In this document: positions 15,566-24,262 of the stretch, piece by piece
Numbering within the stretch: position 1 is the stretch's first letter
Layout of the letters: every line of letters starts with the position of its first letter
DNA from: Thermosyntropha sp.
GTDB taxonomy: Bacteria > Bacillota > Syntrophomonadia > Syntrophomonadales > Syntrophomonadaceae
Direction: 5' to 3'
DNA: 64,000 nt
Assembly: GCF_017656155.1 (NCBI RefSeq)
Contig: NZ_JACDOH010000007.1
Coordinates: forward strand, 56,657 to 120,656
The notes under the pieces: model-generated
The model's input: the letters and a program-made list of their open reading frames with translations, nothing else
What the model was told of the DNA's origin: nothing
Database searches by the model: none
Position numbers and translations under genes: made by a program

Positions 15566-15829
15566 TTATAAAAAGTTGTCCTGCCCTCCTTTTTTTATTC
15601 CCATTATTTCCCGATTTGAATATTTTGTGGTGCGGAAGGTATAAAATATTATGGAATCATATTCTTCATCGATGACTTTGTCCAGCTCATACTTTAAACG
15701 GCGAAAACTGCTTTCGGTTATCTCTCCTTCTAAAACAGAATTCTGCACCCAATACAAATATTTGCGGGAAATTTTCAAAACTTTTCCCACCCTTTTTTCT
15801 CCTACATCATAAACCATTATGACAAACAA
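15566..15829 (-). CDS. cas2: CRISPR-associated protein Cas2
   Basis: Cas2 is the dimeric scaffold of the Cas1-Cas2 integrase. The protein is 87-90 residues with the ferredoxin-like start FVIMVYDVGEKRVGKVLKI (catalytic-type Asp in YDV), then YLYWVQNSVLEGEIT and SIIFYTF. I prefer a TTG at 15829 (MFVIMVYDV), which has GGAAGTGA at proper spacing; a GTG at 15838 would add three residues. It is the last gene of the cas operon, next to the leader. Confidence 0.93.
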   Translation of the reverse strand: MFVIMVYDVGEKRVGKVLKISRKYLYWVQNSVLEGEITESSFRRLKYELDKVIDEEYDSIIFYTFRTTKYSNREIMGIKKGGQDNFL

Positions 15830-15841
15830 ACTAATCACTTC

Positions 15842-16834
15842 CTACCAGCGGGATACAAAAGGTTCATATTCTTTTTCCCCTATAAGATGTTTTTCAAGTT
15901 TATAAAGTTCCATACGAATAATTCTCCTATAAGATACTTCGCGCCCCAGTTCACGGTGTTTTATAGTAGTCTGCAGCTTTTCTTCCCAGCCCTGAATAAA
16001 TACCCTCCTTCCTTTTTCATTAAGCAGTATACTGTCGGTCTTGGCTTCAAAATAACTTGCCTTAAGCATGTTGCGTCCTATTAAAGCAAATATAAGCCGG
16101 TCCACCAAAATCGGCTTGAAAATTTCGGCAATATCAAGGTTAAGGGTAAATTTTCGAAAGTTGGTAGTATGCAGATAACCTATTCTAGGATCGAGATGAG
16201 TTTTGTAAATTTCGCTCAAAACAGTAGTATAAGCCAAAGTGTTGCCAAAACTTATAAGGGCATTTATACGATCCCTGGGCGGCCTTCTGCTACGTCCTTC
16301 AAAATAGAATTCAGGATTATCAATTATGGTATTAAAAGCCTCATAATAAACATCTCTAATGTTGCCTTCAATAGCCATAAGCTCCTCAACAGTAGTGCAA
16401 CCATCAAGCAGACCAATTAATCTATCTATTTTTTCCATTTCTTCATTTAGTTCTTTACCGCGGTTGTTGTAATATTTTAAGACATTAAGGATATTCAAAG
16501 CCGCCCCTCTTACAAAGGCGCGCGCCAGGGTTATCCGTTTACTCTCATCCAGATAGAATTCTGCCTGTTTCAATATCATATAGCCAGAGTTGAGATGTTC
16601 ACGCGGATAATAGCTCCCGGTATAATAGCCGTAATTGTTAAAAAAGTGCAGTATTATCTCCTTTTGGGTCATGAATTCCAAAAACCTTTTATTTAATGTT
16701 ACTTCACCAAATATGAGTATTTCATTTATATCTTCAATCGGCAGGTATTTTCGATCTTTTTCACTTTCAAAATAAATCGTGTTGTCTTTGCGTTTAAACT
16801 CTCCGCTATTGAAAACATAAATAGTTTTTTTCAC
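15842..16834 (-). CDS. cas1: CRISPR-associated integrase Cas1 (type I-B)
   Basis: Cas1 is the metal-dependent integrase that inserts spacers. About 330 residues, normal length. N-terminal beta domain (KKTIYVFNSGEFKRKDNTI) is followed by the helical catalytic domain with the Glu in LMAIEGNIRDVYY, His in GYLHTTNFRKF and Asp in NLDIAEIFKPILVDRL. The start is uncertain: a GTG at 16834 gives the usual KKTIYV beginning and follows GGGTGG, whereas an ATG at 16864 overlaps cas4 by 13 nt. Co-transcribed with cas4 and cas2. Confidence 0.95.
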   Translation of the reverse strand: MKKTIYVFNSGEFKRKDNTIYFESEKDRKYLPIEDINEILIFGEVTLNKRFLEFMTQKEIILHFFNNYGYYTGSYYPREHLNSGYMILKQAEFYLDESKRITLARAFVRGAALNILNVLKYYNNRGKELNEEMEKIDRLIGLLDGCTTVEELMAIEGNIRDVYYEAFNTIIDNPEFYFEGRSRRPPRDRINALISFGNTLAYTTVLSEIYKTHLDPRIGYLHTTNFRKFTLNLDIAEIFKPILVDRLIFALIGRNMLKASYFEAKTDSILLNEKGRRVFIQGWEEKLQTTIKHRELGREVSYRRIIRMELYKLEKHLIGEKEYEPFVSRW

Positions 16835-16851
16835 AATACCACCCGTCTTAT

Positions 16852-17349
16852 TTATGCCCAGCAAAACTCTGCATAAGCACAGTTTTTACAGTATTTGTTT
16901 TTCTGCGGAAGAGGAGGGAAATTCTCTAAAGCTATTTTTTCAATATTCGCCATAGCCTCCCTTATTTCCCTTTCTTCTTTTTCTCCCAGATTTATTTCGA
17001 TTTTTTTTCTTTCTTCAGGTATTAAAAGCTCGCCTTTGGCTTCTATTCCCATTTCTTTCAGCTGAAGAAGATAAAATAGAAGCTGCTTGCTTGCACTTTC
17101 CACAAAACGTGATGATTTTTTGATTTCACCTACCACTAAACGACCTTTTTCCGTGCGCAGAATATCAAATTTTCCGGTAGTTATATCTACCTCTTTTTTC
17201 TCCCTCTCATAAGCAATTTTCCCTATAAGTCTTCCTATCCTTATATTCTCATCATCCTGGTCAGGCTCTAAACCATGTGACATAAGCCAAACCTGCCTTG
17301 GACATATGTAGTAATACCATATCATGGTTCCTGTTATGTTAAAGTCCAT
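16852..17349 (-). CDS. cas4: Cas4 RecB-family exonuclease
   Basis: Cas4 trims prespacers and helps select PAM and orientation during adaptation. The 165-residue protein has the expected iron-sulfur cysteines: one in YYYICPRQVWLM (residue about 17) and three at the C-terminus in YCKNCAYAEFC. The nuclease core appears as FDILRTEKGRLVVGEIKKS, with the D-ExK triad, and the QxxxY-type motif in SKQLLFYLLQL. It lies 18 nt after cas3 and just before cas1. Confidence 0.95.
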   Translation of the reverse strand: MDFNITGTMIWYYYICPRQVWLMSHGLEPDQDDENIRIGRLIGKIAYEREKKEVDITTGKFDILRTEKGRLVVGEIKKSSRFVESASKQLLFYLLQLKEMGIEAKGELLIPEERKKIEINLGEKEEREIREAMANIEKIALENFPPLPQKNKYCKNCAYAEFCWA

Positions 17350-17367
17350 ACGATCACCTGTTCTCCA

Positions 17368-19773
17368 TTAAAAGAAAATGTCATAATCATGCACATCTCT
17401 TTTAAAGCCGCTATTCTCATCATAATATTCCTCTGCTCCTTCTAAAGGCAGAGAAAACAGGATCCCTTTTTCTCCTATTCTATCCTGCACAAAAAACTTA
17501 GCATATTTAACCGGCATGGAAATGGTATAGCTGGCAAAAATACTTTTTATTTTTAGGTACTTTTCGGTCCTAACTGCGAAATCCTTTTCCTTGATTACGT
17601 CCCAAAAATCCTGGTAAGCACTTTCCACTTCCGGAGTTAATCGGAATAAAACATCTATATAGTCCGGATTGTTCTGGATAATTGAAAAACCTGCTATATG
17701 ATCTTTATCCATTGCAAAGTTTTCTACAGCATCAATCAAGTCATATGATTTTTGCTGGCTCACATTTTCCTTTACTTTTTGATAATATTTCTCGATTAGC
17801 AGTAAATAATCTTTTTCTTCAAGCTCTTCGTATTCTTCTAAAACTTCTCGCGTCAAATTAAGGTTGGTTTTTCCATATATGTAATATGCCAGACGTTTCC
17901 CATTTTTGTCTTTGAGATTATACAAATAAACCCAGCCTTTCTCGTCATCATAATGAATTCCTGAACGGTTGCATCTGCCTGCACACTGGATAATGGAATC
18001 CAATGGTGCAAAATCCCTTATAACCACGTCAAAGTCGAGATCAACTCCGGCTTCCACCACCTGAGTAGCAACTAAAATAAGCTTTTCCTTGTTCTTTAGT
18101 TTCTCAGCAATTTTCTGAACCCTTCTCTTTCTATCAGCCGGAACTAAATTAGTGGAGAGGTAATATAAAGGCTCACCCCGCCCTTGTTCTTTTATTATTT
18201 TTTTAACACGTCTGTAAATCTCTAGAGAAGAATTTATAGTATTACATACAATCATCACTGATTTATTGCTCAAAATTATTTCTTTTATATCCTCAATAAA
18301 TTCTTCTATGAACATATCCTTTTTTTTCAGCATAAGCCTGGTTCGGTTAAATTTTTGATAATATAAAGGATATTCAGGCAGCAACTCACAAACCGGAAAA
18401 GCTTGAACAAGTTCTCCGCTAAATATCACCGGTTTGGTAGCGGTCATCAAAATCACCCGGCTGTCGAATTCCCGGCATAAAATTTTCAGGAGGTGTTCAA
18501 CCAGCGGGTAAAATTTTATATCTAATGCCTGTATTTCATCAATCAAAAATACAGCCCCCGCATAATTATGCAGCTTCTTAAGCATACGGTTGCGGTGGGT
18601 TAAAATGCTTTCGAAAAACTGCACAAAGGTAGTAACTGTTACTCTGCTGAACCAGTTTTCCAGGTAGAGCTGCAGTTCACTCAAAGAGTATTTTTCCATA
18701 TCATTTTCTTCTTCTTCACTGTTGGTATCAGAATAAGCCAAATGGTGATGTTTAGCTATATACGATAATTTCCTCTTTATATCGCTGCTCTCATCTTGCA
18801 AACTTTCACTTATAAGCCGGTCAATAAAATCATAGTTTTGATCAATTATTGAGGTAAAAGGAAGAACATATATAATTTTGCGATTGCCGCCCAGTTTTTC
18901 AGCCAGTTTAGCAGCTGCACAAAAACCGGTTAGTGTCTTGCCTGAACCAGTAGGACTGGTAATAGTAAATATCTTTGCTTTATCCCAGTTATCTTCAATA
19001 TTTTTGGACACTTCATCAAATATTTTTTCACGTATCTTATTAATGTCTTTTTTCACCTGGGTTTCAGGATCTGATATTATTTTTCCTTTAGCTGACAGTA
19101 AATCTCTATAAGATATGTGTCCGGGCGATATGACATCCAAACCTGCGGCATCAATTTTGTCAGCAGCTATAAGGGAAGAATATATAAACTGATGCAGAAA
19201 ATAACTGCTTGGATTCCTGTATTTTTCATTAACCTTGAAATTATATTCTATGCGCAAAAGCCTTTTTAAATAAACCTCCGGGGTAAAGCCTAGAACAAAA
19301 TCCTGAATAATTTTCTCCTCAATTATATCTTTACATGTTCTTTTTACATCTTCTAAATTGTTTGCTATATCTTCTATCTGCTTTCTGGCAATCTCCACAT
19401 TATTAGTCAGAACCGGTCCCAAATTTTTCGATCCCTCAGGCAATATTTCACTGTAAGAACTCAAGTTGCCATGATGGTGGTATATACTGCTGTAAACAGC
19501 AAGGGGGATTAGAGAATCATCCCCCCATATGCCTAAAGCCCAATAAGCCCCAAACAATGCGGAAAGAAAGCCATGCTGCTTTAATTTAGAGTTTTCTAAA
19601 GGTTCTTTATTGAGATACTTTTGAAAAAAAGTAGTAAACTTCCCAAAATCATGAGAAAGCCCTGCTATTCTAGCTGCTTCCTTGTACGGCTTGGGACAAT
19701 AATCAGCTGCTAAAATACTCACCTGTTTCAGATGTTCCCCTAAATCCTTTCCTGGATGGGAATAAAATTTCAC
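17368..19773 (-). CDS. cas3: Cas3 HD nuclease-helicase (type I-B)
   Basis: Cas3 is recruited by Cascade to unwind and degrade target DNA. The roughly 800-residue protein carries an N-terminal HD domain (SHPGKDLGEHLKQV, then LSHDFGKFTTFFQ, and YHHHGN) and an SF2 helicase with Walker A TSPTGSGKT (about residue 270), Walker B variant LIDEIQALD, MTATKPV, and motif VI QCAGRCNRSG preceded by QVVEAGVDLDFD. I favour the GTG at 19773 (MKFYSHPGK..), spaced from GGGGG; the ATG at 19782 directly abuts that Shine-Dalgarno. All motifs needed for activity seem present. Confidence 0.95.
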   Translation of the reverse strand: MKFYSHPGKDLGEHLKQVSILAADYCPKPYKEAARIAGLSHDFGKFTTFFQKYLNKEPLENSKLKQHGFLSALFGAYWALGIWGDDSLIPLAVYSSIYHHHGNLSSYSEILPEGSKNLGPVLTNNVEIARKQIEDIANNLEDVKRTCKDIIEEKIIQDFVLGFTPEVYLKRLLRIEYNFKVNEKYRNPSSYFLHQFIYSSLIAADKIDAAGLDVISPGHISYRDLLSAKGKIISDPETQVKKDINKIREKIFDEVSKNIEDNWDKAKIFTITSPTGSGKTLTGFCAAAKLAEKLGGNRKIIYVLPFTSIIDQNYDFIDRLISESLQDESSDIKRKLSYIAKHHHLAYSDTNSEEEENDMEKYSLSELQLYLENWFSRVTVTTFVQFFESILTHRNRMLKKLHNYAGAVFLIDEIQALDIKFYPLVEHLLKILCREFDSRVILMTATKPVIFSGELVQAFPVCELLPEYPLYYQKFNRTRLMLKKKDMFIEEFIEDIKEIILSNKSVMIVCNTINSSLEIYRRVKKIIKEQGRGEPLYYLSTNLVPADRKRRVQKIAEKLKNKEKLILVATQVVEAGVDLDFDVVIRDFAPLDSIIQCAGRCNRSGIHYDDEKGWVYLYNLKDKNGKRLAYYIYGKTNLNLTREVLEEYEELEEKDYLLLIEKYYQKVKENVSQQKSYDLIDAVENFAMDKDHIAGFSIIQNNPDYIDVLFRLTPEVESAYQDFWDVIKEKDFAVRTEKYLKIKSIFASYTISMPVKYAKFFVQDRIGEKGILFSLPLEGAEEYYDENSGFKRDVHDYDIFF

Positions 19774-19793
19774 TTTGTTCATCCCCCTGAAGC

Positions 19794-20543
19794 TTAATAA
19801 AAAACTATATTATCTTCTAGATTCTTTCCATCCCAGCTATAGACAACTTTATGGCAGGCCTCCGCATTTTTCAGTTTCACCCGCAAACCCTTGCCTTTGT
19901 CTTCATATAAATATGTCCTGGTATTTATAGGGTATCGTTCAGGAGTAAAATCAACCGGCATTTTATCTTTTACCAGAACACTATCATCAAAAAACTGGTT
20001 AAAATCTAATTTTTCGACCAGGTTTATATCTACTGGAGTTACAATAGTCATGATTTCAGGAGTATCAACACCTTTAAGCTCCCCTTCTCCTATATATTCG
20101 ATATGAGCCGCAAAAGGAGCAGCTCCCAAATAAGGCGGGAAAACACAACGCCTGTCAATAAGCCGTTTTTGCAAATCATGATATAAAGTTTTGTCTGCCA
20201 GCCGGGCATAAATCCTGTATCTTATTTCTGGATCGCCGCATATGATTTCAAATGGAATCTGGGTATGTCCATCGGGATATACAAAATGTTTGGATGTTGT
20301 AATTTTCATATAATTCAAACTCTGCACCAGCTTGCGGGTAGGATTAATCTTACCCACCGCTATATCAAGATTTTGGGAGCTTAAAATTTCATAATAACTG
20401 TCCCGCTCCAAGCCTAAAATTGCTGCTATAATTCCTGCCACGGTGGTGCGCGGCGGAAGCGAATAGCTCAAAGACGAGGAATTGGTATATATCTTACGGA
20501 AATGAGCGAAACAGCCAGTAAGGTCAAAGATAATTACCTGCAT
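19794..20543 (-). CDS. cas5: Cascade subunit Cas5 (type I-B)
   Basis: Cas5 is the RAMP protein that caps the 5' handle of the crRNA in the Cascade complex. The 249-residue protein has the RAMP-like start QVIIFDLTGCFAHFRKIYT, the Cas5 signature SLPPRTTVAGIIAAILGLERDSYYE (quoted in parts: SLPPRTTVAGIIAAILG) and YLGAAPFAAHIEY. It is 15 nt after cas7 and 11-20 nt before cas3, in the usual type I-B order. Confidence 0.93.
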   Translation of the reverse strand: MQVIIFDLTGCFAHFRKIYTNSSSLSYSLPPRTTVAGIIAAILGLERDSYYEILSSQNLDIAVGKINPTRKLVQSLNYMKITTSKHFVYPDGHTQIPFEIICGDPEIRYRIYARLADKTLYHDLQKRLIDRRCVFPPYLGAAPFAAHIEYIGEGELKGVDTPEIMTIVTPVDINLVEKLDFNQFFDDSVLVKDKMPVDFTPERYPINTRTYLYEDKGKGLRVKLKNAEACHKVVYSWDGKNLEDNIVFY

Positions 20544-20558
20544 AAAATCATCCCTTAC

Positions 20559-21431
20559 TTATATTTCTTGAACGCTGAAACAATTTAATATATCTTTCAC
20601 ATGCCTGGTTTCGCCATTTTCCAGGGTTTTAAGCTCTTCATCCTGGAAAAGGTAAATATTCTTTATCAAGTCTTTATTTTTTACCAAATATTCTTTTAAT
20701 CTTCCGCATTCTAAGGCACATTCATTGATGGAACGCAGGCTTTCTTCATAAGAAATCAGATCAATATAATTGCGCAGGTCGTTGAGCATAGTTTCATTAT
20801 CTTTAAATTCTACCCTCAAATAAAGCCTGGGGGTTTGTCCAATCTTACTCCGGGTAGTCTGAAGGGGTATAGCCTTTTTCATGGCCTCATCCAGCAGTTT
20901 TATGTCATTTGCGCTCAAATCAGTAAATTCAGCTCTTTTTCCGCTTATAACCCCGGAAAATGCTATAAACGAATATTTTACGCGGTAGTCCTTGCCCATT
21001 GCTCCCTGACGGTTACTGCTGCTGCTGGCAAAGTGAGAAGTTATGCTGGATTCTAGAAGCTCTACCTTGTTTAAGGAATAGCCCCAGTTGAACTGAACTG
21101 GCCCAATAAAAGCCCGATTATCGTTTTTTACGGAAACCGTAGCTCCAAATAGCCTTATGTCGATAAACCTTTCAAAGATAGTTTTATCATCAGCATTTTT
21201 TAAATCCTTAATCCTTTCTTCCGCTGTAACCGGTTTGCCTTCAATTTTCTGTACATAAAGCTCATGGCCCTTGTCTAAAAGATAATCCCTTATATATCGC
21301 TTTAAGCGCAAATCTGAAACCAGATTAATGTTTCTCTCATCATCCATGCGCGGGCGGTTTTCTTCATCGGGATCTCCGTTCGGATTAGCCATTTGGGCAT
21401 CATAAAGGTAAAGCATCAGGCTGTTGTCCAT
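20559..21431 (-). CDS. cas7: Cascade backbone subunit Cas7 (Csh2 family)
   Basis: Cas7 polymerises along the crRNA spacer to form the Cascade backbone. The 290-residue protein has the Csh2 hallmark start LYLYDAQMANPNGDPDEEN RPRMDDERN (NPNGDP near residue 17) followed by LRLKRYIRDYLLDKG, and the G-rich GAMGKDYRVKYSFIAFSG block. The start codon at 21431 lies inside the end of cas8b (32-nt overlap), showing translational coupling. Confidence 0.94.
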   Translation of the reverse strand: MDNSLMLYLYDAQMANPNGDPDEENRPRMDDERNINLVSDLRLKRYIRDYLLDKGHELYVQKIEGKPVTAEERIKDLKNADDKTIFERFIDIRLFGATVSVKNDNRAFIGPVQFNWGYSLNKVELLESSITSHFASSSSNRQGAMGKDYRVKYSFIAFSGVISGKRAEFTDLSANDIKLLDEAMKKAIPLQTTRSKIGQTPRLYLRVEFKDNETMLNDLRNYIDLISYEESLRSINECALECGRLKEYLVKNKDLIKNIYLFQDEELKTLENGETRHVKDILNCFSVQEI

Positions 21432-23361
21432 TATTCCCTTCCTCCTTAGTCTTTTTTATAGGTGCCGTTGTGGCATAAGCATATCCTGAGAGCAGATAAA
21501 ACAAGTTCTCATCTTTGCTAAGTTTCCAATTAGGCAAATTTTTGTCCATAAGCTGGCTTAAAACTGCAAATACCCTTTCATTGTAGTGCAAAATTTTTTC
21601 CTGCCGCATTTTGTTAAAAATCTCAGAACGCAGTTTCATTAATTTACTGGTGTCAATCCCATTGAAATTTATTTTGTTGAGAACCGGCTTATAGTTTCCT
21701 TCACCTCCGCTCTCCTTTAATCTTTTGGCCTGGGCATTCCCTACTTCTCCAACCAGGTAGCCTAGCAAAAACATAGCCCCCTGCATCTCGTTATAGCCCA
21801 TGTCCTGCATAAAATTCTTTACTTCTTCCTTTAAATCCAGCCTGCTGTAATCCACTCTTTCACCACCTTTCATACATCCCATATATTCAAGGAATTTTAC
21901 AAAAAATACCCCATCTAGAATCTTATAATGCAGGTTTTCCTTTTTAGCGCCAGAAACATTGAACCCTTTTCTTTCATAAAAAACTACAGCAAAGCATGTA
22001 TTCAAATTTTCAATAATATGTTTTTTATCCACCTGACGCCCGGTAAACAAGGCATCATAAAGGGCTAAAATATCCCGAAAAGTTGCATTCTCACTTTTTT
22101 TATCAGAAAACCTAATCGGGATAGAATAGTAAACCTGCTCTAACCCGCCATTATAGCGGTAAATCCCTTTAAAATAATCTTCTGCTTTTTTCTGCAAATC
22201 TCCAACTGCCCTTGACATCTTTTCGAAAAACGATGGGTGAACATCTTTTATAAGCCTTAAAATCTTGGTAGAGGCATTGGCTTCGCGAATAAAGACAAAA
22301 TCCAGCAGATAATAAATATCATCAAAATCCTTCATCTGATCTATAAGTTTCTTAAACTCTCCAAGCTCTTTTAAACTTTTGGCTCCGTTAATCGTCCCAA
22401 CTATGTTTTTGCTGAGTTCTTCCATCCTCCCCGCATTGAGGCCTTCTCCATATATCAAATCAGGGATGACTAAGACATCAAATCCGCCTATCTGGGTCTT
22501 CATATTTTGCTTCAAAAAATTTTCCCCCGCTTGCATTTTTTCAATACAGTCCCTACACAGGTTAAGGCTTTTCCGGTAATCTTCCAGATTTCCCTTAAAT
22601 ATCTCCTGATTGGTAGTAAAGTATTTTATCTGCATCTTGTTTAAATCTGAACTTATATTTTCTCTGCTTCCGCATATATTGCACTCTAAGTCATAATTAG
22701 TTTTATTCTCCTGGATAACCTGCGGGAATTTGGCTTCGATTACTTTTTCCCGGTATTCAGGATAATCAGATACCGGAATATCATCTATAATCACCGTATA
22801 TAAACCTATTTCTTTGGAAGTTATCCCGTAAGTGTTTTTGAGCCAATTGTTTAATTCTTTCTGAATTTTGTCCAAAAGCTTTTTCCCCGGTTTGCTTTCA
22901 TTTTTGACTTCTTCCCATATATCTTCCATATCCTTATCGGTAATGCCCAATTTTGAAATATCAAGCATATATTGATATTTTTTATCTCCTACCTCTTCCC
23001 GGGGAAATTCATAGTAGAAATTTTCGACTATGTAATCTGCTTTTTCTTTTAATATTCCTAGTTCATAAATATTAGGGAAAAATTCACTTAAAATATAATT
23101 GCTTGTAGTGCTTGTAACCTGCCACTGAGGAGATCTTGAGGAACCAATTCTTCCTATATGCAGATATTTATACGCTGAACTGGCATCTATTTCTTCATTT
23201 ACATCAACCTTAAACTCTCCTTTTTCCGTATTAAATATGAACTTGCATACATGCTGTGGTTTTCCTTTTTTTTCATAGGGCACCTTCTTTATAAGAGAAA
23301 TCAGCTTATCCCTTTCACCCAGCACCATATCCCCCAGGGCAATTATGCTCTCTAACATCAT
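21400..23361 (-). CDS. cas8b: Cascade large subunit Cas8b (Csh1/TM1802 type)
   Basis: Cas8b is the large subunit that recognises PAM and recruits Cas3. The 653-residue protein is of TM1802/Csh1 type: an N-terminal region with KPQHVCKFIFNTEKGEFKV, a central zinc-finger-like pair CNICGSRENI (about residue 225) and CRDCIEKM (about 265), and a helical C-terminal part with MGYNEMQGAMFLLGYLVG. Cas8 proteins are poorly conserved, so the family call leans on the zinc finger and on gene order. It overlaps cas6 by 4 nt (ATGA) and cas7 by 32 nt. Confidence 0.92.
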   Translation of the reverse strand: MMLESIIALGDMVLGERDKLISLIKKVPYEKKGKPQHVCKFIFNTEKGEFKVDVNEEIDASSAYKYLHIGRIGSSRSPQWQVTSTTSNYILSEFFPNIYELGILKEKADYIVENFYYEFPREEVGDKKYQYMLDISKLGITDKDMEDIWEEVKNESKPGKKLLDKIQKELNNWLKNTYGITSKEIGLYTVIIDDIPVSDYPEYREKVIEAKFPQVIQENKTNYDLECNICGSRENISSDLNKMQIKYFTTNQEIFKGNLEDYRKSLNLCRDCIEKMQAGENFLKQNMKTQIGGFDVLVIPDLIYGEGLNAGRMEELSKNIVGTINGAKSLKELGEFKKLIDQMKDFDDIYYLLDFVFIREANASTKILRLIKDVHPSFFEKMSRAVGDLQKKAEDYFKGIYRYNGGLEQVYYSIPIRFSDKKSENATFRDILALYDALFTGRQVDKKHIIENLNTCFAVVFYERKGFNVSGAKKENLHYKILDGVFFVKFLEYMGCMKGGERVDYSRLDLKEEVKNFMQDMGYNEMQGAMFLLGYLVGEVGNAQAKRLKESGGEGNYKPVLNKINFNGIDTSKLMKLRSEIFNKMRQEKILHYNERVFAVLSQLMDKNLPNWKLSKDENLFYLLSGYAYATTAPIKKTKEEGNNGQQPDALPL

Positions 23362-24104
23362 CTTCCCTCCTTAATTTCAAAACAGCCAAATCCTTGGGAG
23401 TTTTTGCTGCCCAAACCTGTATTATAAGCAATTTTTATCAGCTCAGGATTACCTCTAAGCCAATAATCTCCATCATAGCCTTTAACAATAAAATTTTTAT
23501 AGTATATTATACGCGAAAACTTATCGCCTCCATTTCCAACCGGGATAACCTCTATTTCATCTGCGCATTTTTCCCTGTTTATAATCTCAAATTTTTTGTG
23601 GAGATTCTGATTTATAAGAGCTGTAAATTTTTCCTCCCAAGGAGAGTAATAGCGGGTTTTCTTTCTTTCTGCATTAATTTCAGTACTGTAGGCAACCACC
23701 GGAGAAAGCATTTTCACCAATACTTTATCTCTAAAATCTGGTTCTCTGTGCACCTTTATTCCTTCAACCTCAACTAAATTATTTCCTAAAACTTTAACCC
23801 CGCCCCGAATCAAGGTTTCAGCTACATCAGTTATAAATTTTTCAACCGGTGAAGATATAACTAGCCTAACCGGGGATGCAAAAGTTACCACCTTTTTATC
23901 CCTGTCAACAGTTATATCACCTAAAAGCTTGGAAAATGTAAAAAGCTTAAAACTGCGGCTGCCGTACTTGTAGCCCTGGTTATGCAGAAAATCCCGGTAG
24001 TCTTTATCTGTAATTTGTCGATATATAAATCCCTGTACTATATGGTTATAATGTTGCGGAAGTGTAATCTCCTTATCAGCCGTAAGATTAACCGTTATTC
24101 TCAT
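23358..24104 (-). CDS. cas6: crRNA-processing endoribonuclease Cas6
   Basis: Cas6 cuts the CRISPR precursor RNA within each repeat, leaving the 8-nt ATTGAAAC handle. The 248-residue RAMP protein has a candidate catalytic histidine in QHYNHIVQGFIYRQI (residues 17-21), the SPVRLVISSP strand and the C-terminal glycine-rich loop NTGLGSKNSQGFGCFEI. It is the first gene of the cas operon; the promoter should lie in 24105-24218, where a 6-bp palindrome is found at 24191-24208. Confidence 0.94.
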   Translation of the reverse strand: MRITVNLTADKEITLPQHYNHIVQGFIYRQITDKDYRDFLHNQGYKYGSRSFKLFTFSKLLGDITVDRDKKVVTFASPVRLVISSPVEKFITDVAETLIRGGVKVLGNNLVEVEGIKVHREPDFRDKVLVKMLSPVVAYSTEINAERKKTRYYSPWEEKFTALINQNLHKKFEIINREKCADEIEVIPVGNGGDKFSRIIYYKNFIVKGYDGDYWLRGNPELIKIAYNTGLGSKNSQGFGCFEIKEGR

Positions 24105-24190
24105 ATCCTTGCGCCCCTTCTCAAACCAATTTTTATATGTAAAATTCTACTAATTTCTGCTTATTCCTGCTTAAATTTTAATCTAATCTG

Positions 24191-24208
24191 GTGACAGGAG
24201 AATGTCAC
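24191..24208. promoter_or_regulatory. GTGACA-N6-TGTCAC palindrome upstream of the cas operon
   Basis: A perfect 6-bp inverted repeat with 6-nt centre, about 87 nt upstream of cas6. The same core TGACA-N6-TGTCA occurs at 27215-27232, upstream of the next leftward gene. The geometry resembles sites of dimeric CRP/FNR-type regulators; the protein is unknown. Confidence 0.45.
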
Positions 24209-24218
24209 TAAAAAATAA

Positions 24219-24249
24219 AAAAACTTCCTGCCTTTCGCAGGAAGTTTTT
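24219..24249 (-). terminator. terminator after the GGDEF/HD-GYP gene
   Basis: AAAAACTTCCTGC (24219-24231) and GCAGGAAGTTTTT (24237-24249) form a perfect 13-bp stem with a 5-nt loop. A-runs at the left give a T-tract on the minus strand. Confidence 0.9.
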
Positions 24250-24262
24250 ATTCTCATCATTT

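Noticed and set aside
15490..15675. 61-residue plus-strand frame across the CRISPR leader and cas2
   Set aside because: It overlaps the inverted repeat and is antisense to cas2; no ribosome site or similarity.
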